Positions 7,206-15,705 of a DNA stretch of 64,000 bases are shown here, piece by piece (position 1 is the stretch's first letter; each line of letters opens with the position of its first letter). The stretch comes from Cupriavidus oxalaticus (GTDB taxonomy: Bacteria > Pseudomonadota > Gammaproteobacteria > Burkholderiales > Burkholderiaceae): positions 1,364,001 to 1,428,000 of the forward strand of contig NZ_CP038634.1 of NCBI RefSeq assembly GCF_004768545.1. Direction: 5' to 3'. Position numbers and translations under genes: made by a program. The notes beneath the pieces are model-generated. The model worked only from the letters and a program-made list of their open reading frames with translations. It did not search any database and was not told the DNA's origin.

Positions 7206-8401
7206 GCCCCGCGCTTGCCAGCGTTGAGCTGGCACCTCCGCGCGCCGAGATTGCCGATGCCGCGCACTGGCTGGCGGCGGCCAGGCTGGTCGCCGCAGAA
7301 GCAGCACGGCATGCAGACCAGGTCGACCGGGACGCAAGCTTTCCCTGTCAGGCCTTCACGGTATTGCGCGAGCACAAACTGCTGGGTGCCATGGTGCCGA
7401 CTGACCTTGGCGGTGGTGGCGCGCCGCTCGAGACGATCGCGGCGGTTTGCCGCGTGCTCGGCGCCGCCTGCGCTTCGACGGGCATGATCTACGCGATGCA
7501 CCAGATCCAGGTGGCATGCCTGGTCAACCATGCCGGCAACAGTGCATGGCACGCGCAACTGTTGCAACGGCTTGGCGGCGAACAGTTGCTGCTCGCATCG
7601 GCCACCTCCGAAGAGGCTATTGGCGGTGCGTTGCGCAACAGCGGACGCGCGGTCAACGTCGACAACGGCAACCTCCATTTGCTGAAGATGGCGCCAACCA
7701 TCTCCTATGGCGCCCACGCTGACGGAATTCTCGTGACGGCACGTCGACACCCCGATGCCGCGCCCACGGACCAGGTCATGGTGAGCGTTCTGAAGCCGGA
7801 CTACACGCTGGACAACCTCTCCGCATGGGACACCCTGGGCATGCGGGGCACGTGCAGCAACGGCTTCCGGCTCGAAGCGCGCGGCCATACCGATCAGATC
7901 CTGCCGGTGCCGTTCGGCGAGATTGCGGACGTTACGATGACCCCCGTGTCGCATATCCTGTGGTCTGCCGTGTGGACAGGCATCGCGGCGGACGCGGTCC
8001 AGCGTGCCAAGGCACTGTTCCAGGGCCAGGCCCGTGCCCGACCCGGCACGCTGCCGCCATCGGCAACGCGCGTGGCTGAGGCCGTAGCCATCATCCAGAT
8101 GCTCGATGGCCGCCTGGAGCTGGCGCTCAGCCACCAGCGCCAGCGGCAGGCAAGGCAGGGCGTGTCGGCGATGTTCAGCCTGGCGGCGGAAATGAATGGT
8201 CTCAAGACCAGCGTGTCGGTGCTGGCGCTCGAGGCAGTCCAGATCGCGATGCTGGTGTGCGGCATGGCGGGCTACAAGCATGGCACGCCGTTCAGCCTGG
8301 GACGCCACCTTCGGGATCTGTGGTCGGCGCCCCTGATGATCAACAACGATCGCATCCTGACCAACACCGCCAATCTGCTGCTGGCGGACCGGACTGCCTG
8401 A
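7202..8401 (+). CDS. Acyl-CoA dehydrogenase-superfamily flavoprotein
   Basis: The 399-aa protein shows the family's N-terminal helical part (FTVLREHKLLGAMVPTDLGG), the middle beta domain (WDTLGMRGTCSNGFRLEARG) and a C-terminal helical bundle ending LGRHLRDLWSAPLMINNDRI. That ending is closer to the 'type 2' C-terminal domain of flavin monooxygenases such as DszC and HpaH than to beta-oxidation dehydrogenases. Its place between a carrier protein and an amino acid:carrier-protein ligase suggests that it oxidises the tethered aminoacyl group. The choice would be desaturation, as in prolyl-carrier-protein dehydrogenases, or hydroxylation. AGGAGG precedes the GTG by four bases, and the gene overlaps its upstream neighbour. 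The reaction is inferred from context only. Confidence 0.85.
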   Translation: MSPALASVELAPPRAEIADAAHWLAAARLVAAEAARHADQVDRDASFPCQAFTVLREHKLLGAMVPTDLGGGGAPLETIAAVCRVLGAACASTGMIYAMHQIQVACLVNHAGNSAWHAQLLQRLGGEQLLLASATSEEAIGGALRNSGRAVNVDNGNLHLLKMAPTISYGAHADGILVTARRHPDAAPTDQVMVSVLKPDYTLDNLSAWDTLGMRGTCSNGFRLEARGHTDQILPVPFGEIADVTMTPVSHILWSAVWTGIAADAVQRAKALFQGQARARPGTLPPSATRVAEAVAIIQMLDGRLELALSHQRQRQARQGVSAMFSLAAEMNGLKTSVSVLALEAVQIAMLVCGMAGYKHGTPFSLGRHLRDLWSAPLMINNDRILTNTANLLLADRTA

Positions 8402-8411
8402 GGATCCGAGC

Positions 8412-9416
8412 ATGGACGACACCAGCAACACTTGCACGCCCGACGAGAACGCATCACCTGTTGCGGGTGATCATTTTTTCCACGCCGTACCGGTGCGGGA
8501 TCCGGACCTCGGCCGTCGTGCCTACCGGCAGGCGCTCATCGATGCCCGCGTGCTCTTTCCGACCAAGGTCGATGGCATTTATGGTCGCAGCGCGCTGTTC
8601 GAAGGCATTGCCGATGGATTGAACCTCGCCATCGGCAAGCTCGGAGCCGACCAGCATGCGGAAGTGATGCGATTTCCTCCCGCGATGCCGCGCGAGGATT
8701 TCGAAGCGAGCGAATACCTCAAGAGTTTTCCGCAACTGGCGGGGACGGTGCATTGCTTCTGTGGCGGCGAACGGGAACATCACCGTCTGCTCGCCCGTGT
8801 GGAACACGGTGAGAACTGGGCGGAGCAGCAGCGACCGACCGAAGTGGTGCTGGCACCCGCCGCGTGCTATCCGGTCTACCCGGTAGTGGCCGACCGCGGG
8901 CCGATGCCCCGTGGCGGCCTCGTGGTCGACGTGCTGACGTATTGCTTCCGCCATGAGCCCTCCATCGACCCCGCACGCATGCAGATGTTCCGCCAGCGCG
9001 AGTACGTGCGGCTCGGGACAGCCGAGCAGATTGTCGAATTCCGCCAGACATGGATGGAGCGTGGCCAGAAGCTGGCCAGCATGCTCGGGTTGCCGCACGA
9101 GGTGGATATTGCGAACGATCCGTTCTTCGGTCGTGGCGGCAAGATCGTCGCGGACAGTCAGCGTGAACTCAAACTGAAGTTTGAGCTGCTGGTGCCGATC
9201 AACGATGGCGCGCCCCCGACCGCTTGCATGAGTTTCAACTATCACATGGATCATTTCGCCCATGCGTGGCCGCTGCGCACCGATGACGGGGCGCTGGCCC
9301 ATACCGGCTGCGTGGGCTTCGGCATCGAGCGCCTGACGCTGGCTTTACTGCGCCATCACGGCTTCGAACTGGCGCGCTGGCCGCAACGCGTGCGCGATGT
9401 GCTCGGAGGCATCTAG
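8412..9416 (+). CDS. Amino acid:[carrier protein] ligase, SerRS-like class II synthetase homologue
   Basis: The 334-aa protein is a class II aminoacyl-tRNA synthetase catalytic core without a tRNA-binding arm. Motif 2 is seen as CFRHEPSIDP...MFRQREYVRLG and motif 3 as GCVGFGIERLTLALL. Cys152 (AACYPVYPV), Glu197 (FRQREYV) and Cys300 (TGCVGFG) match the zinc ligands of atypical seryl-tRNA synthetases. Their spacings of 45 and 103 residues equal those I recall for the characterised Bll0957 (Cys131, Glu176, Cys279). Members activate a small amino acid with ATP and load it on the phosphopantetheine of a cognate carrier protein, here most likely the one at 6954-7205. Which amino acid (Gly or Ala in known members) cannot be told from the sequence. 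It follows the flavoprotein gene by 10 bp. Confidence 0.9.
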   Translation: MDDTSNTCTPDENASPVAGDHFFHAVPVRDPDLGRRAYRQALIDARVLFPTKVDGIYGRSALFEGIADGLNLAIGKLGADQHAEVMRFPPAMPREDFEASEYLKSFPQLAGTVHCFCGGEREHHRLLARVEHGENWAEQQRPTEVVLAPAACYPVYPVVADRGPMPRGGLVVDVLTYCFRHEPSIDPARMQMFRQREYVRLGTAEQIVEFRQTWMERGQKLASMLGLPHEVDIANDPFFGRGGKIVADSQRELKLKFELLVPINDGAPPTACMSFNYHMDHFAHAWPLRTDDGALAHTGCVGFGIERLTLALLRHHGFELARWPQRVRDVLGGI

Positions 9417-9554
9417 TCCAACGCCGCGAGCATTCGACCGGAACCGCGCAGAGTGTTGCCGGCTGATGCCGCTGGAGCCAATTTGCGAGGCAGTCGGCTG
9501 TGATCCGCCAGGCTGGCATCCCGGCCCTGCCGGGTTACGCGATGAAGGCAGTCC

Positions 9555-12146
9555 ATGATGTCCCAAGGTTACCCGGACACAAACACCTCGATGCCTGATC
9601 CGGAGTCATTCCCTGACATCCGATCGGGCATCCCCATTGGCAACGCCGTGCTCGGTGGCGAGTGGACGTGGATACAGACGGGCGCCGGTGCAGCCGACAG
9701 TCCGGCGGGCCTGGATGGCACGGCGGGCTGGCTGCCGGCCCCGGTTCCTGGCACGGTGGCCAGCGCGCTGCGCGCCGCCGGTCGCTGGGACGACTCCGCG
9801 CCGCCGCCACTGCACCTGCATGACCATTGGTATCGTGTGCGCTTTGCCGGGCGGGGCAGGCAAGTGCTGCGCTTTAACGGACTCGCCACAGTGGCCGAAG
9901 CCTGGCTCAACGGAAAACTCGTGCTGGGTGTTCAGCATATGTTCGCCGCGCACGAGGTCGAGGTCGACCTGGACGGAGACAACCTGCTGTATCTCTGTTT
10001 TCGGGCGCTGCATCCATGGTTGCGCAAGCGGCATGGCGCAGTGCGCTGGAAGCCCAGAATGATCGTGCCCCCCACCTTGCGTACGGTCCGCACGACCCTG
10101 CTTGGCCATATGCCGGGCTGGTGCCCGCCGGTGCATGCGGTGGGGCCCTGGCGTTCCGTAGAGTTGCTCGATCCGGCAAGCGACGACATTCTTCACGGCG
10201 TGCGCGCTGACATGTCGGCGCAAATGCCGGAAGGACACGGCGTCGTCTCGCTGCGGCTGCATTTCCCGGGGGCAGCGCCGGCTTCGGGGTCGTTCGAGGC
10301 AACAGACGGTGAGGGTTGCCGCCATCCCGGCACACTCTCGCGCATTGACAGGCACACCCTTTCGGGCACGCTACGGGTCGAACGACCGAAGCCATGGTGG
10401 CCTCATACGCACGGCGAGCCACACCTCTACCGTGTCGATGCAACCGTCGACGGGCGCGCCATCGAATGCGGCCGGGCCGGTTTTCGCACGGTATCGCTCG
10501 ACGGTGCGAGCGCATCGGCTTCGTCCGGGCCTTCGCGGTTGTCTGAGCCGTTTGCACTGTGCATCAATGGCGAGCGGCTGTTTTGCCGCGGGGCCTGCAT
10601 TTCCAGCATCGATTTGCCTGGCCTCGCAGACACTGATGAAGCCTCCCGGTACTGGCTGACGCTTGCGCGCAACGGCGGCATGAACATGGTGCGCATCAGC
10701 GGTGTCACGTGCTATCCGGGTGAAGCCTTCTATCGGGTTTGCGACGAACTGGGCTTGCTGGTCTGGCAGGATTTCATGTTCGCCAACTTCGACTATGGCA
10801 GCATCGGACCCGGCGTTGGCCTTACCGATGACTTCCAGCGCGAAGTCACCGGGTGGCTGACATCGACCCGGGCGCATCCAAGCGTTGCGGTGCTTTGCGG
10901 CGGTAGCGAGGCGGAGCAGCAGGCGGCAATGCTGGGTACCTCGCGTGGCGAATGGAAGCAACCGCTGTTCGAGGAGTTGATCCCGGGCCTGGTTGCCGCG
11001 CATCGTCCGGACGTGGTCTATGTCAGCAATTCGCCAACCGGAGGGGCCTGGCCGTTCCAGCCGGACAGCGGTGTCTGCCACTATTACGGCGTGGGGGCCT
11101 ACGAACGTCCGTTGACGGATGCGCGGCTGGCACAGGTCCGCTTCGCCTCCGAATGCCTGGCCTTTGCCAATGTTCCCGGTGATCGAACGCTGACAGAGCA
11201 CGGACTGTTGCTGCCGCTGCATTCCCCGCGCTGGAAAGCCACGGTGCCGCGCGACGCGGGTGCACCGTGGGATTTCGAAGATGTCCGCGATCACTATTTG
11301 CGCGCCTTGTACGATGTGGATCCGCCGCGCTTGCGGTATGAGCAGCCCCAACGCTATCTGATGCTGTCGCGGGCGGTGACGGCGGAGGTGATGACCGAAG
11401 TCTTCAGCGAATGGCGACGGGTGGGATCGGGTTGTTCCGGCGGCCTGATCTGGCAGCTGCAAGACCTGACGCCTGGCGCAGGCTGGGGTATTGTCGATGC
11501 GTGCGGGCGCCCCAAGTCGGCATGGCATGCGCTACGCCAGGTCTGGCAACCAGTGCAGGTGCTGATTACTGATGAGGGGCTCAATGGACTGCACCTGCAC
11601 GTGCTGAACGAAATGCCGCAGCCACGCTCTCTGCTGCTGGTCCTGCGCTGCCTGCGTGATGGCGCGATGGTGGTGGCTGAAGCCCGGCACAGCCTGCGGC
11701 TGCCGGCGCGCGGGTCGGAGCGTATCGAGGCGTCCGCACTGCTCGATCGCTTCTTTGACTTCACGTATGCCTATCGCTTCGGCCCGCCGACGCATGACGT
11801 GGTACTGGCGACGTTGCTTGCCGGCGACAGCGGCGAGCCACTGAGCCAGGCGGTGTACCTGCCCGACCGCCGTGCCACCGCGCTCAAGGCGCCTGGGTTG
11901 CGGGCGCAGCTAGAGCAGGTTGGCGACGAGTGGTGGCTGACGGTGTCAGCGGAGCGCTTCGCGCGCTGGGTGCACATCGAGGACGTTGCCTACCAGGCTT
12001 CGGAGAACTGGTTCCACCTTGCACCGGGAAGCAGCCGGCGAGTTCGACTCGTGCACGAGCGCAAGGGCGCGGCGCAAGCTGTTACCGTTCCCTCAGGCGA
12101 AATCTACGCTGTGAATGCTGACCATCCGCTTGGCTATGATGGTTAG
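9555..12146 (+). CDS. Glycoside hydrolase family 2-type protein (beta-mannosidase-like)
   Basis: The 863-aa protein has the GH2 order: an N-terminal sugar-binding jelly roll (about 20-200, with WLPAPVPGTVA and the DHWYRVRFAG block), an immunoglobulin-like domain (about 210-330), a TIM barrel and C-terminal beta domains. In the barrel, ELGLLVWQDFMFANFDYGS is typical of the mannosidase/glucosaminidase branch. Glu452 in VLCGGSEAEQQ is the likely acid/base (family form NNE, here GSE) and Glu533 in RFASECLAF the likely nucleophile. No signal peptide is seen, so it acts in the cytoplasm unless secreted otherwise. It lies 138 bp behind the carrier-protein ligase and converges with a DUF1839 gene. 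A role in trimming or transferring sugar in EPS assembly is inferred. The substrate is unknown. Confidence 0.85.
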   Translation: MMSQGYPDTNTSMPDPESFPDIRSGIPIGNAVLGGEWTWIQTGAGAADSPAGLDGTAGWLPAPVPGTVASALRAAGRWDDSAPPPLHLHDHWYRVRFAGRGRQVLRFNGLATVAEAWLNGKLVLGVQHMFAAHEVEVDLDGDNLLYLCFRALHPWLRKRHGAVRWKPRMIVPPTLRTVRTTLLGHMPGWCPPVHAVGPWRSVELLDPASDDILHGVRADMSAQMPEGHGVVSLRLHFPGAAPASGSFEATDGEGCRHPGTLSRIDRHTLSGTLRVERPKPWWPHTHGEPHLYRVDATVDGRAIECGRAGFRTVSLDGASASASSGPSRLSEPFALCINGERLFCRGACISSIDLPGLADTDEASRYWLTLARNGGMNMVRISGVTCYPGEAFYRVCDELGLLVWQDFMFANFDYGSIGPGVGLTDDFQREVTGWLTSTRAHPSVAVLCGGSEAEQQAAMLGTSRGEWKQPLFEELIPGLVAAHRPDVVYVSNSPTGGAWPFQPDSGVCHYYGVGAYERPLTDARLAQVRFASECLAFANVPGDRTLTEHGLLLPLHSPRWKATVPRDAGAPWDFEDVRDHYLRALYDVDPPRLRYEQPQRYLMLSRAVTAEVMTEVFSEWRRVGSGCSGGLIWQLQDLTPGAGWGIVDACGRPKSAWHALRQVWQPVQVLITDEGLNGLHLHVLNEMPQPRSLLLVLRCLRDGAMVVAEARHSLRLPARGSERIEASALLDRFFDFTYAYRFGPPTHDVVLATLLAGDSGEPLSQAVYLPDRRATALKAPGLRAQLEQVGDEWWLTVSAERFARWVHIEDVAYQASENWFHLAPGSSRRVRLVHERKGAAQAVTVPSGEIYAVNADHPLGYDG

Positions 12147-12171
12147 CGACGCCTGCCGGTCGCGTGCTGGC

Positions 12172-13179
12172 TCAGCCGAAAGCCGATAGCAGTCCTGCCA
12201 TGGCCTTGTCATGGCAGGACTCCAGGCTATCCAGGCAGTCCGCGCAGAGGTCGGCGCGCCGGCGTGCCACTGCCCGCGCCAGTCGGAACTGCAATACCTT
12301 GCTCTCGGTTGCGATGGCGCGTGCGTCGTCTGCGACGGCCAGGGGCGTCTCGTGCCCATGCTCGCTTAGCCAGTACAGCCAGTGATGCAGCATCTCGAAG
12401 TTGGCGCCCAGCTGGCGCGGGAAGTTGAAGGTGTACAGGTGAAAATAGGATTCGTCCCTCGCCAGCAGGGCGTCCATATGCTTGCCGAACACCTGTCGCC
12501 AGCGACCTACCGGATTGCCTGCGGGGCGCCTGGCGAGGTGGTATCGCATCAGTGCCACCGAAGCATCGACCAACGCGGACGATTCGAGCGGAGGCCGCAC
12601 GCGTTTTGCATATTCAGCATAGGGGAACAGGATGTTTGCGTTGCCTGCGAGCTCGGGCAAGAGCCGCATCAGGCCGCGATAGTCCTCGCCCTGCGCGTTG
12701 TGGTAGCCCAGGCTGTGGTAGTACCAGACACGCTCGGCCTGGTTGTCGATACGGTTGATCGCTATCGTGGTCTTGACGTGCTCGCGCCGGTAGGCGGTGG
12801 CATGCGTGTCGGGCAGGTAAAAGCTGTCGACTTCGACCAGTGCGGTGTGACCGCGCTCGACCTGCGCCGTGACGTGTGCCTGCAGCGTGTCATAAACGGC
12901 CATTTCCTGCACGCTGATCCCATACAGCGTTTCCAGATCCATCTGCGGGTACTTGAAGAAGGTGAAGTGATCGCCTTCAAAGTCTTGTGCAACGGTGAAC
13001 GCGAGTCCTGCGCGCGGTTCGAGCCCCCAGCCATGCAGCAATTCCACCCACAGGTCGATATAGCAATTGGTTTCCTGCCAGATGGCTTCGGAACCATGCA
13101 GAGCGTGGGGATGCGCGGTCGCCGGCAGGGCGGTTCTCAGCCCGCCTCCACCTTCGCCGCTTGCTGTCGAGACTTTCAT
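12172..13179 (-). CDS. DUF1839 family protein, copy 2 (possible papain-fold aminoacyl transferase)
   Basis: The 335-aa protein belongs to the same family as 1234-2217. ATG 13179 is preceded by AGAGGA; a GTG 15 bases earlier is also possible. I see a Cys-Asp-His arrangement: Cys39 in ETNCYIDLW, Asp118 in LVEVDSFYLPDT and His134 in YRREHVKTTIAI. The block G-H-T-A-L-V-E-V-D-S-F-Y-L-P followed by a His and hydrophobic strands resembles BtrH-type N-terminal domains. In butirosin synthesis BtrH moves an aminoacyl-type side chain from a carrier protein to an amino sugar. That would fit exactly beside an amino acid:carrier-protein ligase. This is a pattern match by eye, not a search result. The gene converges with GH2, and its 3' end carries a strong hairpin. 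Confidence 0.85.
   Translation of the reverse strand: MKVSTASGEGGGGLRTALPATAHPHALHGSEAIWQETNCYIDLWVELLHGWGLEPRAGLAFTVAQDFEGDHFTFFKYPQMDLETLYGISVQEMAVYDTLQAHVTAQVERGHTALVEVDSFYLPDTHATAYRREHVKTTIAINRIDNQAERVWYYHSLGYHNAQGEDYRGLMRLLPELAGNANILFPYAEYAKRVRPPLESSALVDASVALMRYHLARRPAGNPVGRWRQVFGKHMDALLARDESYFHLYTFNFPRQLGANFEMLHHWLYWLSEHGHETPLAVADDARAIATESKVLQFRLARAVARRRADLCADCLDSLESCHDKAMAGLLSAFG
12191..12221. terminator. 12-bp perfect hairpin in the convergent 3' overlap region
   Basis: AGTCCTGCCATG at 12191-12202 and CATGGCAGGACT at 12210-12221 pair perfectly across a 7-nt loop. The hairpin lies inside the last codons of the minus-strand DUF1839 gene and just behind the stop of the plus-strand GH2 gene. 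With only 25 bp between the two stops it could act as a two-way terminator. No T-run follows, so termination is inferred. Confidence 0.45.
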
Positions 13180-13538
13180 GTCGGTCCTCTGCACCTTTCA
13201 TTGTGCTGGCTTGCGTACGGACTTCCGATTCTGGCGAGACGGCACCTGCCATTCGGTGCGCTCTCAAACAGACTTGAAGAACTGGTGAGGCAAGCCGAGG
13301 AAAATGGGTCGCGGGAGTGCTCGCTGGCGCCGTGGCAGAGCCGGCGGCTGAAGTGTGAGATAGCCAACGGTGCAAAGGGGCGCCGCGGGGCATAGTCACT
13401 GCAGGCAATCCTCCGCATTGAGTGCCCGTGGATGGATCGTTGCCATGGGCAAAGCAACCGAACCAAGAGCATGAAGCCTGTCAGCGGCGCTCCCCCTGCG
13501 CCATGCCCAAATGAGTGCGGTTTCTCGGAGCCATTGTG
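13180..13538. other. Divergent promoter region between DUF1839 and phosphoglycosyltransferase genes
   Basis: This 359-bp stretch must hold the promoters of the minus-strand DUF1839 gene and the plus-strand transferase gene. I find no clear -35/-10 pair, no palindrome and no copy of the TGATTAGATG motif found before other EPS units. Confidence 0.4.
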
Positions 13539-14159
13539 ATGAAGCGCATCTTTGATGTTGTCCTGGCCTTGCTGGGCATGCTGCTGCTTGCCATTCCGCT
13601 TCTGCTCCTGGTTTGCGTAGTGCGCGTGCGTCTGGGCAACCCGGTTTTCTTCCGGCAAGTCCGGCCGGGGCTTCATGGCGAACCATTCCACATTCTCAAG
13701 TTTCGTACCATGACGGATGCTCGCGGACCGGACGGCGAACTGCTGCCTGATCCGGAGCGGCTGACCAGACTTGGGGCGTTTCTTCGCTCCACCAGCCTCG
13801 ATGAGCTGCCGGAGCTCTGGAATGTACTCAAGGGTGACATGAGCCTGGTTGGGCCACGGCCGCTATTGATGGAATACCTGCCGCGCTACTCTCCAGAGCA
13901 GATGCGCCGCCACATGGTCCGTCCCGGCATTACCGGACTCGCACAGATCAGTGGACGCAACGCGATCAGCTGGGAAGAAAAATTCCGGCTGGACGTCTGG
14001 TACGTGGATCACGTTTCGGTGTGGCTGGACATCGTGATCTTGTGGAAGACCGTCATCAAGGTAGTAGCGCGCGAGGGGATCAGTGCCGCGGGAGAATTCT
14101 CCGCCCCTCGCTTCATGGGAAGCAAACGGAGCGCCTCGGATGCCGATATCGCGCGATGA
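13539..14159 (+). CDS. Initiating phosphoglycosyltransferase, small (PglC/WcaJ-C) type, copy 1
   Basis: The 206-aa membrane protein should transfer a sugar-1-phosphate from a UDP-sugar to undecaprenyl phosphate and so start a repeat unit. It has one N-terminal re-entrant helix ([20 protein letters not shown]) and the catalytic core with [34 protein letters not shown] and [14 protein letters not shown]. The Asp-Glu pair in LDELPE is the family's catalytic dyad. ATG 13539 is chosen over the ATG at 13515 because TCGGAG lies eight bases upstream and the core starts there. A second, similar enzyme is at 36814-37470. With the PglF/PglE/PglD-like genes of this locus, a 4-amino-6-deoxy HexNAc-type first sugar is possible. 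Sugar specificity is not readable. Confidence 0.93.
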   Translation: MKRIFDVVLALLGMLLLAIPLLLLVCVVRVRLGNPVFFRQVRPGLHGEPFHILKFRTMTDARGPDGELLPDPERLTRLGAFLRSTSLDELPELWNVLKGDMSLVGPRPLLMEYLPRYSPEQMRRHMVRPGITGLAQISGRNAISWEEKFRLDVWYVDHVSVWLDIVILWKTVIKVVAREGISAAGEFSAPRFMGSKRSASDADIAR

Positions 14160-14228
14160 ACTGGAAACGGGTGGCGACATACGCCGGGGCGCACGGGTAA
14201 GCGACCATTCGACAACTTGAGGCTCCTG

Positions 14229-14930
14229 ATGCAGCTATCCTGGATGCTCATTGTCCATAGTGGCGGCGCGTCACTGGCGGTCCCCCTGGCGGGCCTTGTT
14301 GCGCTCCGTCTGGCCTACCTGGGATTGTGGGAGCGCGCGTGTTACTGGCTCATGTCGCTGGTGGGCGGTGCAGCCGTCATTCTTGCAGGGAAGCTGGCGT
14401 TCGAATTCAATGGGTGGTCAATGCCATCGGTGAACGTGTACAGCGTAAGCGGGCACGCCATGCTCACTGCATCGGTCTACCCGATGCTGGGCGCGATACT
14501 GGGATCGGCATGGGGCAAGCGAACGGCCAGGATCGGCCTGTCTGCCGGTGTACTCGTGGCCGTACTGGTGGCGATTGCCCTGATCGTCGGACACTATCAC
14601 ACGCTTGCTGAAACCCTGATCGGCATGACTGTCGGATTTGCCGTGGCGTGGATCAACTTGCATCCATTTCGTCAGCCCGCTCGTCAGCGTGCGCGCCCCG
14701 GTCGGACGCCGATGCTTGCGAGGCTGGCGCTTTGCGGGTTCCTGTTCGTCTTTGTGCTGGCAGCGACACGTCCCGTCAAGGGTCGATTGTGGTCACATGG
14801 AATGGATTGGTTCGGCGTCACCGAGCGCTATTCCAGGTACATCGATACCGATCCGGTCTCCGGCCAGATCGTGGTGACGGTCGTGAAATGCCGGGTGCCG
14901 TCGTACCGCGTATGTTCTGAAACCTTTTGA
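14229..14930 (+). CDS. PAP2-like membrane phosphatase homologue
   Basis: The 233-aa protein has five or six membrane helices and parts of the PAP2 phosphatase signature. SVSGHAMLTASVYP matches the central SGH motif, and VGHYHTLAETLIG matches the last His-x3-Asp-type motif with Glu in place of Asp. The first motif (K-x6-RP) is not clear: KLAFEFNGWSMP has Lys without Arg. The start at 14229 has GAGG six bases upstream. It follows the phosphoglycosyltransferase by 69 bp on the same strand, so dephosphorylation of undecaprenyl pyrophosphate for carrier recycling is a natural guess. The incomplete motifs leave room for a non-catalytic relative. Confidence 0.7.
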   Translation: MQLSWMLIVHSGGASLAVPLAGLVALRLAYLGLWERACYWLMSLVGGAAVILAGKLAFEFNGWSMPSVNVYSVSGHAMLTASVYPMLGAILGSAWGKRTARIGLSAGVLVAVLVAIALIVGHYHTLAETLIGMTVGFAVAWINLHPFRQPARQRARPGRTPMLARLALCGFLFVFVLAATRPVKGRLWSHGMDWFGVTERYSRYIDTDPVSGQIVVTVVKCRVPSYRVCSETF

Positions 14931-14950
14931 GCCGGGCCCCGAGCTGTTCA

Positions 14951-15619
14951 TCACTGATCGCGAATCAGGCGTGAGGTCATCTGGAAACTGCCGGCAGTGA
15001 TGAACTGCCGGTCCTTGGCGCTGGTCGAAACGCAGGTGTGAGAATCGACAACGCATTCCGCGCCGATGCTGACGCCCGGAAAGAGCGTCGCGCGTGTCCC
15101 CAGGAAGCACCGCGGTCCGATGGCGGCGTTGCCATTGAGGACCGCATGAGGAGAAAGCACGGAGCACGCACCCACCCGGGCACCGTGCCCAATTCCGCTG
15201 GAGACATTGGCCACCACGCCGTCCTCCACCACCGCGCCCCGGCTGATGACCGCAAACGGAAAAATCAACGAGCCGACGCCCAGGTGGGAGGAGGGCGAGA
15301 CGAGGGCCGTACCGTGGACATAGATCGGAACCTCGATCCCGCTATGCAGGAGCCATGACAGTACCTCTTGCCGTGCCAGGGTGGCACCGATCGCTACCAG
15401 CACTGCCTGGCGCGGCGTTGGCCGGTACTGACGAATCGACCCCAGATGTGGCAGGTCTATGCCCTCCGGAACCTTGTCTGGCGTGTCATCGATGAAGCCC
15501 GCTACCGTCGGTCCGCCGCACAGCGCTTCTGCCTGCAGATAGTCATAGAGTTCCAGCCCAAGTCCGCCTGCGCCGGCGATGACCACGGACGAGACGGCAT
15601 CCGCATGAACGAGTGGCAT
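14951..15619 (-). CDS. NeuD/PglD-type sugar O/N-acyltransferase
   Basis: The 222-aa protein has an N-terminal Rossmann-like UDP-sugar-binding part (SSVVIAGAGGLGLELYDYL, about 10-95) and a C-terminal left-handed beta helix of hexapeptide repeats (about 100-205, e.g. VVEDGVVANVSSGIGHGARVG). This layout is that of PglD, which uses acetyl-CoA to acetylate the 4-amino group of UDP-4-amino-4,6-dideoxy-GlcNAc. Sialic-acid NeuD is similar. The locus also has a PglF-like dehydratase (39504-41519) and an aminotransferase (41983-43236), so completing a UDP-diacetamido-trideoxyhexose is likely. The catalytic His should be the one in SSGIGHGARVG. The enzyme is close to the Wzc/Wzb/Wza operon but separated by 86 bp. 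Confidence 0.85.
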   Translation of the reverse strand: MPLVHADAVSSVVIAGAGGLGLELYDYLQAEALCGGPTVAGFIDDTPDKVPEGIDLPHLGSIRQYRPTPRQAVLVAIGATLARQEVLSWLLHSGIEVPIYVHGTALVSPSSHLGVGSLIFPFAVISRGAVVEDGVVANVSSGIGHGARVGACSVLSPHAVLNGNAAIGPRCFLGTRATLFPGVSIGAECVVDSHTCVSTSAKDRQFITAGSFQMTSRLIRDQ

Positions 15620-15705
15620 GACTTGTTTGCCCTCAGCGAAGCAAAGTTCGAGTTCAGCGGCCGACGGCTGGACGGAAACTACACCAGCCGCCGCCGTCGC
15701 CCTGG

